Source: CAVYTF01 sp963771435 (GTDB taxonomy: Bacteria; Bacteroidota; Bacteroidia; Chitinophagales; Chitinophagaceae). From it: DNA of 64,000 bases. A program made the translations under genes and the position numbers. The stretch is from the NCBI GenBank assembly GCA_963771435.1, contig CAVYTF010000009.1, forward strand, positions 392,201-456,200, in the 5' to 3' direction. Shown here piece after piece: positions 37,049 through 45,916 of this stretch (position 1 is its first letter; each line of letters opens with the position of its first letter). The notes beneath the pieces are model-generated. The model had not been told where the DNA came from, made no database searches, and saw only the letters and a list, made by a program, of their open reading frames with translations.

Positions 37049-37171
37049 ATGAAACTTAGTATAAGTAAATCTCTTGTTTTAATATTGATAATAGTTAGCC
37101 TAATATCCGTATCATGCAGTTCATCCAAAAAAAATTGCGGATGTCCGGCACACAGGGGAATGGTTGGCTGA
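37049..37171 (+). CDS. Small lipoprotein with CGCPAHRGMVG end
   Basis: A 40-residue lipoprotein: MKLSISKSLVLILIIVSLIS, lipobox VSCSSS, then KKNCGCPAHRGMVG and TGA. Similar tiny lipoproteins ending CGCP...GMVG occur in other Bacteroidota (from memory). The two cysteines and a histidine after the anchor could bind a metal (inference). An alternative ATG lies three codons upstream at 37040. Confidence 0.65.
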   Translation: MKLSISKSLVLILIIVSLISVSCSSSKKNCGCPAHRGMVG

Positions 37172-37223
37172 TTTTTAATTTTTAATTAAATTCTCAATAT
37201 AAAGTAAAATTTGTTTTTGCCGT

Positions 37224-37472
37224 ATGACTACCCCCAGCAGAGATTTATTGCTACTCACAGGGAAAACAACGATGAATCCTCAGGAGCTTGAACACCAGGT
37301 TGAGCTTTTGAATGAATTGCTTTATCATGTAGAGTGCTTTAATGCTTTTTGTACTGCCAATGAAATAATTGATTTGAACAAGTACAAAATCTTTAATAAC
37401 TCTTACATTATGCTCCATGCACTAAGGCAGAAAACGTTAAAACCCTTCGTATTTATCTGCAATAAGAATTAA
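37224..37472 (+). CDS. Small conserved-looking protein of unknown function
   Basis: 82 residues if started at 37224, or 66 from ATG 37272 (MNPQELEHQVELLNELLYHV), which looks the more natural start. It is helical and acidic, with no membrane segment or known motif. A clear terminator follows at 37503, which supports a transcript ending here. No function recognised. Confidence 0.5.
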   Translation: MTTPSRDLLLLTGKTTMNPQELEHQVELLNELLYHVECFNAFCTANEIIDLNKYKIFNNSYIMLHALRQKTLKPFVFICNKN

Positions 37473-37502
37473 TCATTTTTATTGCACGCTTAAAACAATT
37501 TG

Positions 37503-37525
37503 ACTCCGCTTGCGGAGTTTTTTTA
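37503..37525. terminator. Intrinsic terminator
   Basis: ACTCCGC (37503-37509), TT, GCGGAGT (37512-37518), followed by TTTTTTATTTT. It ends the plus-strand small gene; the stop of the convergent aminotransferase lies 15 bp beyond it. Confidence 0.85.
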
Positions 37526-37539
37526 TTTTATAAAAGCAT

Positions 37540-38799
37540 TTAATTTGCTTTTTGCAAAGCGCTCTCCAGATTTTTAAACATCTCTTCTATTTCTTCAATT
37601 TTGCACGTTCCCACGCTAAGACGGTACCATGGCGATTGACTGGAGGCACCGAATGCATAAAAAGGAACTACTGCCAATTTTGCTTCATTTAAAATATAAT
37701 AAGTAACATCAGCTTGGGTCTCAAGCTTTTTCCCAGCCGTCATTTTTCCAACAAGGCTTAATTTTATAGTTAAATAAATACCTGCCTGCGGAGATAAAGC
37801 ATCTACAGGATAACCTGCTTTTTTTAAAGCGATGAAGCCATTATAGATTGTGTTCAGCCTGTCTTCCAAAGCGGCTTTAAATTGCTCTAAATAAGCCTTA
37901 ATATTTTCGGGTTGGCTTAAAAAGGTTGCAACAGCCTTTTGTTCCGCCATTGGCGCCCAGGCACCAATATGAGTAAGTATAGCTTTCATTTTTGTAATGA
38001 TGAATTCGGGACCGAACGCCCAGCCTACGCGTACTCCTGTAGCTGCGAAAACTTTTGAAATGCCATCAATAAAAATAGTATATTTTTTTATAGCAGGCCT
38101 TAGTGAAACAGGATTGTAATGTCTGTTGTCGCCATAGGTAAGCATGTGATACATTTGGTCAAACATCAGATATATTTTCTTTTCGCTATTGTCGCGTTTT
38201 TCATTTTCTTCCAGAATTATATCACATATTTTTTCCAGTTCCTCCTTCTGCAATGTGGTCCCTGTTGGGTTTTGAGGAGTGCATAAGCAAATTAGTACAG
38301 CGTCGGAAACATGTTTTTGAATATCTTTTGCAAAGGGCATAAAATTATTCTCCCTTGTAGTTTCAATTACACAATGTTTGCCATTATTGAGATGAGTATA
38401 GTGATTATTATTCCACGATGGCACTGCGTAAATTATCTTATCTCCCTCATCCACAATACTTTTAAAAAGGGTATATATCAATGGTCGGCCGCCTGAAGCA
38501 ATCAATATTTCAGTGCTGGTGTATTCCAGATCTTGGTTGTTCTTAATAATACCGGAAACAGCCTCTCTTAATTCTGACATCCCGTTTGCAGGGGGATAAT
38601 TAGTATAGTTTTTTTTATAAGCGTCAATAATAAGGTGCTCAAGTTGTTTAGGGATAGGGAAAATAAACGGGTTAAAATCGCCAATTGTATAATTGTAAAT
38701 TTTTTCGCCATTCCTTATCCGGTCATTTATTTCATTTCCCAGCCTTACAATTTCGGATCCGGTAAGTGTTTCTGCAAGCGCACTCAATCTTTCAGCCAT
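37540..38799 (-). CDS. PLP-dependent aminotransferase class I/II
   Basis: Fold-type I aminotransferase of 419 residues. IGDFNPFIFPIPKQL and NYPPANGMSELREAVS form the N-terminal part, CTPQNPTGTTLQKEELEKIC the conserved Asn region, DQMYHMLTYGD the PLP-binding Asp/Tyr, and GISKVFAATGVRVGW the PLP lysine. The substrate (aspartate, aromatic or other) cannot be told. It is followed downstream by the terminator at 37503. Confidence 0.9.
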   Translation of the reverse strand: MAERLSALAETLTGSEIVRLGNEINDRIRNGEKIYNYTIGDFNPFIFPIPKQLEHLIIDAYKKNYTNYPPANGMSELREAVSGIIKNNQDLEYTSTEILIASGGRPLIYTLFKSIVDEGDKIIYAVPSWNNNHYTHLNNGKHCVIETTRENNFMPFAKDIQKHVSDAVLICLCTPQNPTGTTLQKEELEKICDIILEENEKRDNSEKKIYLMFDQMYHMLTYGDNRHYNPVSLRPAIKKYTIFIDGISKVFAATGVRVGWAFGPEFIITKMKAILTHIGAWAPMAEQKAVATFLSQPENIKAYLEQFKAALEDRLNTIYNGFIALKKAGYPVDALSPQAGIYLTIKLSLVGKMTAGKKLETQADVTYYILNEAKLAVVPFYAFGASSQSPWYRLSVGTCKIEEIEEMFKNLESALQKAN

Positions 38800-38861
38800 A
38801 ACGCGTTATTAGTATGTTCCGCAAAAATAGCATTTACTAATAAGAATATTTAGGCTATTGA

Positions 38862-39788
38862 TCAGGATGCAAATAAAATTGCCAATTGAGAGATCTTTTC
38901 TTTTAGTTTTCTCCTGTCAATTATAAAATCGAGGAAACCATGCTCCAGCAGGAATTCGCTTCGCTGAAAGCCTTCAGGCAGATCTTTTTTAATAGTCTCT
39001 TTTATTACTCGGGGGCCAGCAAAACCGATAAGTGCACCTGGTTCAGCAATATTTAAATCGCCCAACATGCCAAAACTTGCGGAAATGCCCCCAAAAGTTG
39101 GATCGGTCAACAAGGATATGTATGGAAGTTTGGCATCACTTAATTGGGATAGTTTCCCGCTTGTTTTTGCAAGCTGCATAAGGCTGAACCCGCTTTCCAT
39201 CATGCGGGCGCCGCCGCTTTTGCTGATCACAAGGTAAGGCAGCCGGTGTTCGATACAATGATCAACAGCTCGGCTGAACTTTTCACCCATCACACTGCCA
39301 AGAGAGCCGCCGATAAACTCAAAATCCATGCATGCAATAACAATGTTGCTTCCTTTCACACTCCCTGTAGCCACCCGCATACTATCTTTGAGGTCTGTTT
39401 TTGAGTGTATTTCGTCCAGCCTTTTTTGGTAGGATTTCAAGTCAGTAAAGCCTAAAAAATCTTTACTGGAAATGTTGTCAAACAATTCCTTGTATTCACC
39501 ATTGTCAAATAACATTCCGTAGTATTCTTCACTGCCGATTCGGTGGTGATAATTGCATTTAGGACAGACAAATAGGTTCTCCTGCAACTCCGTGGTTGTG
39601 CAGATGTAACTGCATTCAGGGCATTTATTCCAAAGGCCTTCAGGCGTTTCTTTTTTGTCTGCTGTTGCAGTAGTAATTCCTTTTTTGAAACGCTTGAACC
39701 ACTTTTGACGTTTAGCTTCAGGAGAGACGCTTTCGCTTTCATCACCCGATAGATCAGTATCAAAATCCTCTTCCTTTTTTATACTCAT
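38862..39788 (-). CDS. accD: Acetyl-CoA carboxylase carboxyltransferase subunit beta
   Basis: Transfers the carboxyl group from carboxybiotin to acetyl-CoA in fatty acid synthesis. A four-cysteine zinc ribbon (CPECSYICTTTELQ...CPKC) lies at about residues 56-79 after a basic N-terminus. The crotonase-like core follows, with SKSGGARMMESGFSLMQLAK and FGGISASFGMLGDLNIAEPG. Length 308 is normal. Subunit alpha is not in the window. Confidence 0.96.
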   Translation of the reverse strand: MSIKKEEDFDTDLSGDESESVSPEAKRQKWFKRFKKGITTATADKKETPEGLWNKCPECSYICTTTELQENLFVCPKCNYHHRIGSEEYYGMLFDNGEYKELFDNISSKDFLGFTDLKSYQKRLDEIHSKTDLKDSMRVATGSVKGSNIVIACMDFEFIGGSLGSVMGEKFSRAVDHCIEHRLPYLVISKSGGARMMESGFSLMQLAKTSGKLSQLSDAKLPYISLLTDPTFGGISASFGMLGDLNIAEPGALIGFAGPRVIKETIKKDLPEGFQRSEFLLEHGFLDFIIDRRKLKEKISQLAILFAS

Positions 39789-39850
39789 TAGGAATTGTTG
39801 AAGAAGACAAAAATAAGGACTTTGATCAATTTATGTTATTAGTTCTCACT

Positions 39851-41635
39851 TTAATGATTTATCTCTAATTTCAGCCTGTCTTTTAGTTCTTTCAGAAGCG
39901 GGTATTGTTCTGTTATTCTTTCAAAGCGCTCGCGGCTGTTTAGCTTCATACTGAGGGGTATTTCCTGCGCCTCACCTTCTTTTACAACGATATCAAAACT
40001 GATCTGCCTATTGCTAAACACTTTCTGAATATGATCGTTCAGCATTGTTTTCTCAAATTCTATAAAGCGTTGCTGCGTAAGGGCATCTACCGCTATTTCA
40101 AATTTAACCTCATCGATCAATCGCAGCGTTGCATTTCTGAATGTATTAGCAGATGAGTGTTTCTGCTCTGCCTCTAGTTTTTTTGCATATTCATTAAAGT
40201 GCAGTTTCAATTTCCCCAGTTCCAAAGGTTCCGGTTCCTTTATTTCTTCAATAATGTATTCGCTGCCATATCTTTCTCTAAGCCCTGCAAGAAGGCCTTT
40301 TTTGCTTGATTGATAGTTGGTGGTTGATGGTTTATGGTTGACGGTTGACGGTTGATTGACGATTACTGACTGCTCATAGCTCATAGCTGAAGGCAGAGAG
40401 CTGATTACTTGTTGCTCCATCGTTAACTTTGCCTCAATAGCCTTTACCTGCACGGATTGCAAGGGCTTCGTTTTATAAGCCACGGGCCCGTCAAGGCGCT
40501 TTTTTTTAACAACCATTCCATTGTCACTTGCCAGTTCAATTGCCTGCTGCAGGAAATTCAATTTAATAATAGCAAGCTCCACATGCAGCCTTTTGTTGCG
40601 CGCCATTTTATAATTGATCTCTGTTTCATTTAAGATATTCAACGCACTTACAATAAAAGATGTCGAAACTTTTTTAGCCTGCTCGATAAATTTAGCCTGT
40701 AACCCTTCCACCACATCTAAAAGTCTTGCAGCCTTTTCGTCTTTGCAAACCAATAAATTCCTTAGGAAAGATGCGAAGCCACTAACCACCAGATCCCCTT
40801 CAAAACCTTTACGGTTTATTTCATCATATAAAAGCATCGCACCTGCCAGATCCTCTTGTTGCAGGTTCCCCAGCAGTTTAAAATAATAATCCTCATCCAG
40901 GATGTTCAAGTGCTCCAGCGTATTTTGATAAGTAACTTGCCCGTTTGTAAAGCTTACTATTTTATCCAAAATGCTCAACGCATCCCTCATGCAGCCTTCG
41001 CTTTTTTGGGCAATTACTTGCAGGGCAGCTTTCTCAGCGCCTATATTTTCTTTCCCAACAATTTCTTCAAGGTGTTCAACTGTATCATTATTAGTGATAC
41101 GCTTAAAATCAAATATCTGGCAGCGGGACAGTATCGTAGGGATTATTTTATGCTTCTCCGTAGTTGCTAAAATAAAAATGGCATAGTGCGGCGGCTCTTC
41201 CAGCGTTTTTAAGAAGGCATTAAAGGCGCTCGCACTCAGCATGTGCACTTCATCCACAATATACACTTTATATTTTCCCGCCTGCGGTGTAAAGCGAACC
41301 TGCTCCACCAGCGAGCGTATATCATCAACAGAATTATTGCTTGCCGCATCCAGTTCATGAATATTCAGCGATATTCCCTCATTAAAGCTTCTGCAGGAAT
41401 TACACTCATTGCAGGCCTCTCCATCAGGTTGTATATTCTCACAATTGATGGTTTTAGCAAGTATGCGCGCGCAGGTTGTTTTACCTACACCACGGGGCCC
41501 GCAAAACAAAAAAGCATGCGCAAGCTGGTTATTTTTAATAGCATTTTTAAGCGTGGTTGTGATATGCGCCTGCCCAACAACAGTATCAAAAGTTTGCGGG
41601 CGGTACTTCCTGGCTGAAACAACGAATGTATCCAT
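39851..41635 (-). CDS. dnaX: DNA polymerase III subunit gamma/tau
   Basis: Clamp-loader ATPase of 594 residues. Walker A GPRGVGKTT is at 46-54, a zinc module follows (CENIQPDGEACNECNSC), Walker B is VYIVDEVHMLS, and sensor ILSRCQIFDFKRI comes next. Domain III and a tau-like C-terminus follow. The linker at about residues 411-441 (MSYEQSVIVNQPSTVNHKPS) is translated from heptamer repeats of the same type as the intergenic arrays. No ribosomal frameshift site is obvious to me. Confidence 0.95.
   Translation of the reverse strand: MDTFVVSARKYRPQTFDTVVGQAHITTTLKNAIKNNQLAHAFLFCGPRGVGKTTCARILAKTINCENIQPDGEACNECNSCRSFNEGISLNIHELDAASNNSVDDIRSLVEQVRFTPQAGKYKVYIVDEVHMLSASAFNAFLKTLEEPPHYAIFILATTEKHKIIPTILSRCQIFDFKRITNNDTVEHLEEIVGKENIGAEKAALQVIAQKSEGCMRDALSILDKIVSFTNGQVTYQNTLEHLNILDEDYYFKLLGNLQQEDLAGAMLLYDEINRKGFEGDLVVSGFASFLRNLLVCKDEKAARLLDVVEGLQAKFIEQAKKVSTSFIVSALNILNETEINYKMARNKRLHVELAIIKLNFLQQAIELASDNGMVVKKKRLDGPVAYKTKPLQSVQVKAIEAKLTMEQQVISSLPSAMSYEQSVIVNQPSTVNHKPSTTNYQSSKKGLLAGLRERYGSEYIIEEIKEPEPLELGKLKLHFNEYAKKLEAEQKHSSANTFRNATLRLIDEVKFEIAVDALTQQRFIEFEKTMLNDHIQKVFSNRQISFDIVVKEGEAQEIPLSMKLNSRERFERITEQYPLLKELKDRLKLEINH
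40314..40404. repeat. Heptamer repeat inside dnaX
   Basis: Thirteen consecutive 7-bp units, among them TGGTTGA, CGGTTGA (twice), TAGCTCA and TAGCTGA, within the coding sequence for the DnaX linker. The motifs repeat those of the acpH-side array (GTTGACA) and the 16.6-kb array (GCTCATA). The 91-bp length would shift the frame if gained or lost as a whole, so the present reading frame was presumably selected. Confidence 0.85.
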
Positions 41636-41657
41636 ACTACTGCAAGATAAGACTCAA

Positions 41658-41768
41658 TGGATAATGGATAATTGAAAATGGATAATAAAAAAGCACCCAA
41701 TGAAAATCAATCTATAACACATCCAGGTATATTATCAATTCTCCATTATCAATTCTCCATTATCATTT
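41658..41768. repeat. Heptamer repeats in inverted halves upstream of dnaX
   Basis: 41731-41768 reads ATTATCA ATTCTCC ATTATCA ATTCTCC ATTATCA and runs into the stop codon of the upstream gene (41763). 41658-41688 has the complementary orientation (GGATAAT GGATAAT TGAAAAT GGATAAT). A hairpin between the two halves is possible in the dnaX leader. Confidence 0.8.
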
Positions 41769-42935
41769 ATACTCCATCACCGGGTGCCTCTCAAAAGGGT
41801 TTTTACTTTCGTTAAATATATAGCGGTAAGTAACCATATGCCTGCTTTGTGCCGCGCCGATAGCTTTATAAATATTTATCATCTTAGGGTTCCAGTCCCC
41901 TGCCCAACCCATTTCATAAATATCATACAGCCGCTTCCCCTGTATCACTAACGAACCCTCATAGATCATATAACTATCTATCCCTAGGGCCTGGAACTTT
42001 GGCACCACTCCAAACGCCACCCCGGTAAAAGACCTGTTAGCCCCCATTTTCTTCATCCATAGCAGCCTCAGCTTTTCCAGCAAGCCAAACCTGCCGTTAA
42101 AATGCTTAAAATACTGGTTCAGGTCAGGGATGTTGATCCACATTGCTATCGGTTCATCCTTATAATATGCAAACCAGATGATGCGTTCATCCATGATCAG
42201 CTTCATCTGGTTGAACAACTTCACCACCTGCTCCTTTGTTATCTCTTTTGCCTCCCCGTGCTGCGCCCATGCGGCATTATATACCATAGCAAACTCCTCC
42301 GCATGTTTCTCCAGGTTCTTCAGGCTCACATGCCTTGCACTATAGTCTTTCTTAGCACTGAACTTTGTATGCCGGTCTATAAACCTTTGTGGCAACGGCG
42401 ACTGCACGTCTATCGCATAATAGTACTGGTTGTAATAGTTCCTAAACCCATACTGCTCAAACAACTTCTCATAATACGACGGGTTAAACGCCATACCATA
42501 CATTGGCTCCTTATCAAAACCCTCCACCATCAGGCCCCACCATTTGTCGCGGTCGCCAAAGTTCACTGGCCCGTCCATCGCCTCGGTCCCCTTGCTTTGC
42601 AGCCATTCTTTAGCCGCATCAAATAACGTATTGGCAGCCTCCTGGTCATCCACACAATCAAAAAAGCCAACACAGCCCGTCAAGAACTCGGTACCCTTGT
42701 TTTTATATTTAGGATAAATGAACGCCGCGATCCGCCCCACTGTTTTCCCATCCTCCTTAAGCAACCATCTTTTGGCCTCGCCGCCTTTAAAGTATTTATT
42801 CTTTGCAGCATCAAACACATCCCTCACCTCGTTATCCAGCGGGCGGATATAACAGGGGTTGCCGCTGTTCATCTGCGCATTCAAACCAATGAACTCCCTT
42901 TCCGTTTCCCTGTCGTTCACTTCAACTAACTTCAT
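41763..42935 (-). CDS. Conserved GNAT-like protein
   Basis: A 390-residue protein common in Bacteroidota. The N-terminal part (KRWLLKEDGKTVGRIAAFIY) and the C-terminal part (FTGVAFGVVPKFQALGIDSY) each resemble a GNAT acyltransferase domain; the second contains a V-x-P-x-x-Q-x-x-G-like acyl-CoA loop. Hence probably a double-GNAT N-acyltransferase, substrate unknown. The stop is written within a heptamer repeat. It is co-directional with dnaX and may be transcribed with it. Confidence 0.75.
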   Translation of the reverse strand: MKLVEVNDRETEREFIGLNAQMNSGNPCYIRPLDNEVRDVFDAAKNKYFKGGEAKRWLLKEDGKTVGRIAAFIYPKYKNKGTEFLTGCVGFFDCVDDQEAANTLFDAAKEWLQSKGTEAMDGPVNFGDRDKWWGLMVEGFDKEPMYGMAFNPSYYEKLFEQYGFRNYYNQYYYAIDVQSPLPQRFIDRHTKFSAKKDYSARHVSLKNLEKHAEEFAMVYNAAWAQHGEAKEITKEQVVKLFNQMKLIMDERIIWFAYYKDEPIAMWINIPDLNQYFKHFNGRFGLLEKLRLLWMKKMGANRSFTGVAFGVVPKFQALGIDSYMIYEGSLVIQGKRLYDIYEMGWAGDWNPKMINIYKAIGAAQSRHMVTYRYIFNESKNPFERHPVMEYK

Positions 42936-43033
42936 AAGGCCGTTTTAGGCAAATATAATAATTGGGTTCATCATAAAGCCATATCCTTTAGCCTTCCTTT
43001 TATAAGTACAGCCATTTTGTCATATACCTCTTT

Positions 43034-43110
43034 CATACTGATCTCTTACTCATCCCCTACTTATCCCTTACTCATCCTTCGTTAATGGCCTATTAAAGGC
43101 TATGGAAGGG
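43034..43110. repeat. 11-bp phased repeat upstream of the GNAT gene
   Basis: Seven units of 11 bp: CATACTGATCT, CTTACTCATCC, CCTACTTATCC, CTTACTCATCC, TTCGTTAATGG, CCTATTAAAGG, CTATGGAAGGG. Layout and tail resemble the arrays at 13223 and 53446. The rest of the 305-bp gap contains a possible -7 element TATCTTTA near 43180 and nothing else recognised. Confidence 0.75.
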
Positions 43111-43240
43111 TTTTATCATTTTCTGCCAGATCGCCAGTATGGCAAATATTGCAGCAGGCAATAGCTTAAGTGATATTATCTTTATCTTTTAAATTGAATT
43201 CAGAGATCTGGAGGCATAAAAATAATAAAATTATTCCGTG

Positions 43241-43702
43241 ATGAATGAACTTTATGAAATAGAAAAAGACGGCTTTTTGATCAGCACAGACAGATCCAAA
43301 TTGGATATTCACCTCATCCACCACTATCTTTCTACAGGATCTTATTGGGCAGAAAACATTCCTTTTGAAGTGGTAAAAAGGTCTGTTGAGAACTCTGTTT
43401 GTTTTGGCATTTATTTACTGGATGAACAGATCGGCTTTGCCAGGGTCGTCACTGACAAGGCAACTTTTGCTTATCTCGGCGATGTATTTGTTCTGCCAGC
43501 CTACCGGGGCAGGGGCTTATCAAAATGGCTCCTGCAAACCATTCATGCACATCCTCAACTGCAAAATTTAAGAAGATGGTGGCTCGGTACAAAAGATGCG
43601 CACAGCCTTTACGAACAATTCGGCTGGACAAGGATCGCGGAAGATGTCTCAAAACGGTTCATGCAAAAACATTATCCTGATATCTATAAAAAGAAGGAGT
43701 GA
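43241..43702 (+). CDS. GNAT family N-acetyltransferase
   Basis: A 153-residue acetyltransferase. GFARVVTDKATFAYLGDVFV leads to the acetyl-CoA loop LPAYRGRGLSKWLLQTI (RGRGLS), and the C-terminus contains GTKDAHSLYEQFGW, a typical GNAT end. ATG 43241 is preferred over the adjacent GTG at 43238. The substrate is unknown. Confidence 0.9.
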   Translation: MNELYEIEKDGFLISTDRSKLDIHLIHHYLSTGSYWAENIPFEVVKRSVENSVCFGIYLLDEQIGFARVVTDKATFAYLGDVFVLPAYRGRGLSKWLLQTIHAHPQLQNLRRWWLGTKDAHSLYEQFGWTRIAEDVSKRFMQKHYPDIYKKKE

Positions 43703-43711
43703 AATATATAC

Positions 43712-44794
43712 CTACCCAATAAACTCCGCTATCAACGAATGAAAATGATGCGTGCCCTGCTCATGTTTGGGCGAGTACCTGCCTTGCGTGTAAAACCTTG
43801 AGCGCACGCCTTTCTGCACATTCTCCACTATTGCCTCATCTTCCATTTCAACCGTATCCAGGCCGCTTCCCGCGCCCAGGTTCAGTTTCGCTTCGTCACT
43901 AACGTAGGTCAGAAAAGAAACCCTGCATTCGCTCACACTTATCGGCGTAACAATGTTTACCGATAACCCCCACGGATAAAAATTGAACATCATATTCGGG
44001 AAAACCCAGAAATAATATGCCGCCACTTCTTTGCCATGATCAGGCGATGAAGGCGGCAGATTAAAACACACATCTCCTTTCTTCCCAATACCCAGTTGCA
44101 GGTTAGCATAACGGAATAGCTCTGTTTTGTATTCCCCAAAATCAAGCACCTGGTTCAGCCCCGCATGAACAAAGGGGATATGAAACCCTTCCAGGTAATT
44201 CTCGCAGTACAAAGCCCAGCTGGCCTTTACAAAATAATCTTTTGAAAGTGCTGCTTTATATTCCAGGCGATCGATCGGGAACCATTGCATACGCTCCATT
44301 ATATCAGCTAAGAAGCCCTCCGCTTTTATAGTGGCTTGCAATGAAGTAAACAACAATTTACCCCATTTAAAAAGGGGCAACGCGTGTAAGTCATCAGCCT
44401 GCGTAGGAAAATCTTCAACCTCCTTAAATTCAGGCATAGAAATAAACCTGCCGTCCAGTGCAAACTGCCTTCCGTGATATTTGCAACGCAGTTGGTTTGC
44501 CTTGCAGGGTTCGCCTGCAACAAGATTCCCGCGGTGCGTGCAAACATTGCTCAGGCAATGGAGCTCGTTTGCTTTATCTTTTGTCAGCAACAACGGCTCA
44601 CTGATATAGCCCTCCAGCAATACAAACGGATAAACCGAGCCAGTTTCTTTCACTCTATCCTCATCCCCTATAAATTGCCAGCAACGCGCAAATATCTTTT
44701 CTTTAGAAGCTTCAAAATACTCCTGCGAAGTATAGTAGTCAGTGTGCAGCGTCTTTGCCTTAGCTATATTCTTGTCAATAAAAAAAGCAGCCAT
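43712..44794 (-). CDS. Rieske-type aromatic ring-hydroxylating oxygenase, alpha subunit-like
   Basis: Non-haem iron oxygenase of 360 residues. The Rieske [2Fe-2S] ligands are in CTHRGNLVAGEPCKANQLRC and CKYHGRQF (CxH...CxxH). The catalytic iron site is in NYLEGFHIPFVHAGL (ExxHxxxxH). Homologues include choline/carnitine-type and aromatic oxygenases; the substrate is not clear and no reductase or beta subunit is adjacent. Confidence 0.9.
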   Translation of the reverse strand: MAAFFIDKNIAKAKTLHTDYYTSQEYFEASKEKIFARCWQFIGDEDRVKETGSVYPFVLLEGYISEPLLLTKDKANELHCLSNVCTHRGNLVAGEPCKANQLRCKYHGRQFALDGRFISMPEFKEVEDFPTQADDLHALPLFKWGKLLFTSLQATIKAEGFLADIMERMQWFPIDRLEYKAALSKDYFVKASWALYCENYLEGFHIPFVHAGLNQVLDFGEYKTELFRYANLQLGIGKKGDVCFNLPPSSPDHGKEVAAYYFWVFPNMMFNFYPWGLSVNIVTPISVSECRVSFLTYVSDEAKLNLGAGSGLDTVEMEDEAIVENVQKGVRSRFYTQGRYSPKHEQGTHHFHSLIAEFIG

Positions 44795-44964
44795 CTTTTA
44801 TCTGTTTTATTAAAGATAAGTGTGAGTGCATAAAATTAGATGTATTATTTCATCAACAACTCCTGCGTTAACATTAGCCACCGGGATCCTTAACTCCATT
44901 CATCAATAAACTCTTCCAACTTTACTGGCGAACTGCTACTTTTGGGGCATTAAAAACTTACCGA

Positions 44965-45897
44965 ATGCCCATTCTTGAACTGCACAACCTAAAGAAATAT
45001 TACGCCACGCAAAAAGCCGTGGACGATATCAGCTTCAATATTGACAAAGGCAGCATCTTTGGCTTGCTCGGCCCCAACGGTGCTGGCAAGACCACTTTGC
45101 TCCGCATGATCACCGGCATCTTCTACCCCGATAGCGGCAGCATTATCCTGGATGGCAAAGCCTTTGACCCTGTCAATGACATTCTCAAAATAGGCTACAT
45201 GCCCGAAGAACGTGGCCTCTACAAAAAGATGAAGATAGGCGAGCAGGCTTTATACCTCGCGCAGCTAAAGGGGTTAAGCAAAAGCGACGCAATGGCCAAA
45301 GTGAAGTTCTGGTTCCAGCGGCTTGACATGCAAACCTGGTGGAACAAGAAAATGGAAGACCTCAGCAAAGGCATGAGCCAGAAGCTACAGTTTGTAATAA
45401 CTGTTCTCCACGAACCTAAACTCATCATCCTTGATGAACCTTTCAGCGGTCTTGACCCCGTGAACGCCAACCTCATCAAAGATGAGATATATGGCCTTGC
45501 GCAGCGTGGCAGCACCGTTATTTTCAGTACGCACCGCATGGAGCAGGTGGAGGAAATATGCGACCATATCGTGCTTGTGAATCTGGGAAAGAAAATATTA
45601 GATGGCTCTGTTTCAGACGTAAAGCAACAGTTTAAAGAAAATACTTTCAACATCCAGTTAAGCGGCGTTCCGGCAACTGTTAGCAGCAACGTGTTCAGTG
45701 TGGTTGACCAAAAGGCAAACAAGTTCGTGGTAAAGATCAGTGATGGTTTCAAAAGCAACGACGTACTGCAATATTTCATCCATCAAAACATAAACATTGA
45801 AGCATTCAACGAAATACTTCCTTCGCTTAACGATATTTTCATCCGTCTAGTGGAAGGTACCCATTCCTCCGCCCGTGCTTTTCAAAAAGTAGATTAA
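44965..45897 (+). CDS. ABC transporter ATP-binding protein (NatA type)
   Basis: ATPase of a two-component exporter, 310 residues. Walker A GPNGAGKTTLLRM, signature LSKGMSQKLQ, Walker B LIILDEPFSGLDP and H-loop STHRMEQVE. A C-terminal extension (about 225-300) matches the DUF4162 domain found in NatA-like ATPases. The permease gene begins 19 bp downstream. Confidence 0.95.
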   Translation: MPILELHNLKKYYATQKAVDDISFNIDKGSIFGLLGPNGAGKTTLLRMITGIFYPDSGSIILDGKAFDPVNDILKIGYMPEERGLYKKMKIGEQALYLAQLKGLSKSDAMAKVKFWFQRLDMQTWWNKKMEDLSKGMSQKLQFVITVLHEPKLIILDEPFSGLDPVNANLIKDEIYGLAQRGSTVIFSTHRMEQVEEICDHIVLVNLGKKILDGSVSDVKQQFKENTFNIQLSGVPATVSSNVFSVVDQKANKFVVKISDGFKSNDVLQYFIHQNINIEAFNEILPSLNDIFIRLVEGTHSSARAFQKVD

Positions 45898-45916
45898 CAA
45901 CAAAACTCAACTATTT

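Noticed and set aside
39452..39763. 103-codon frame overlapping accD on the same strand
   Set aside because: Out-of-frame shadow of the accD start; accD itself has the zinc ribbon and full family match.
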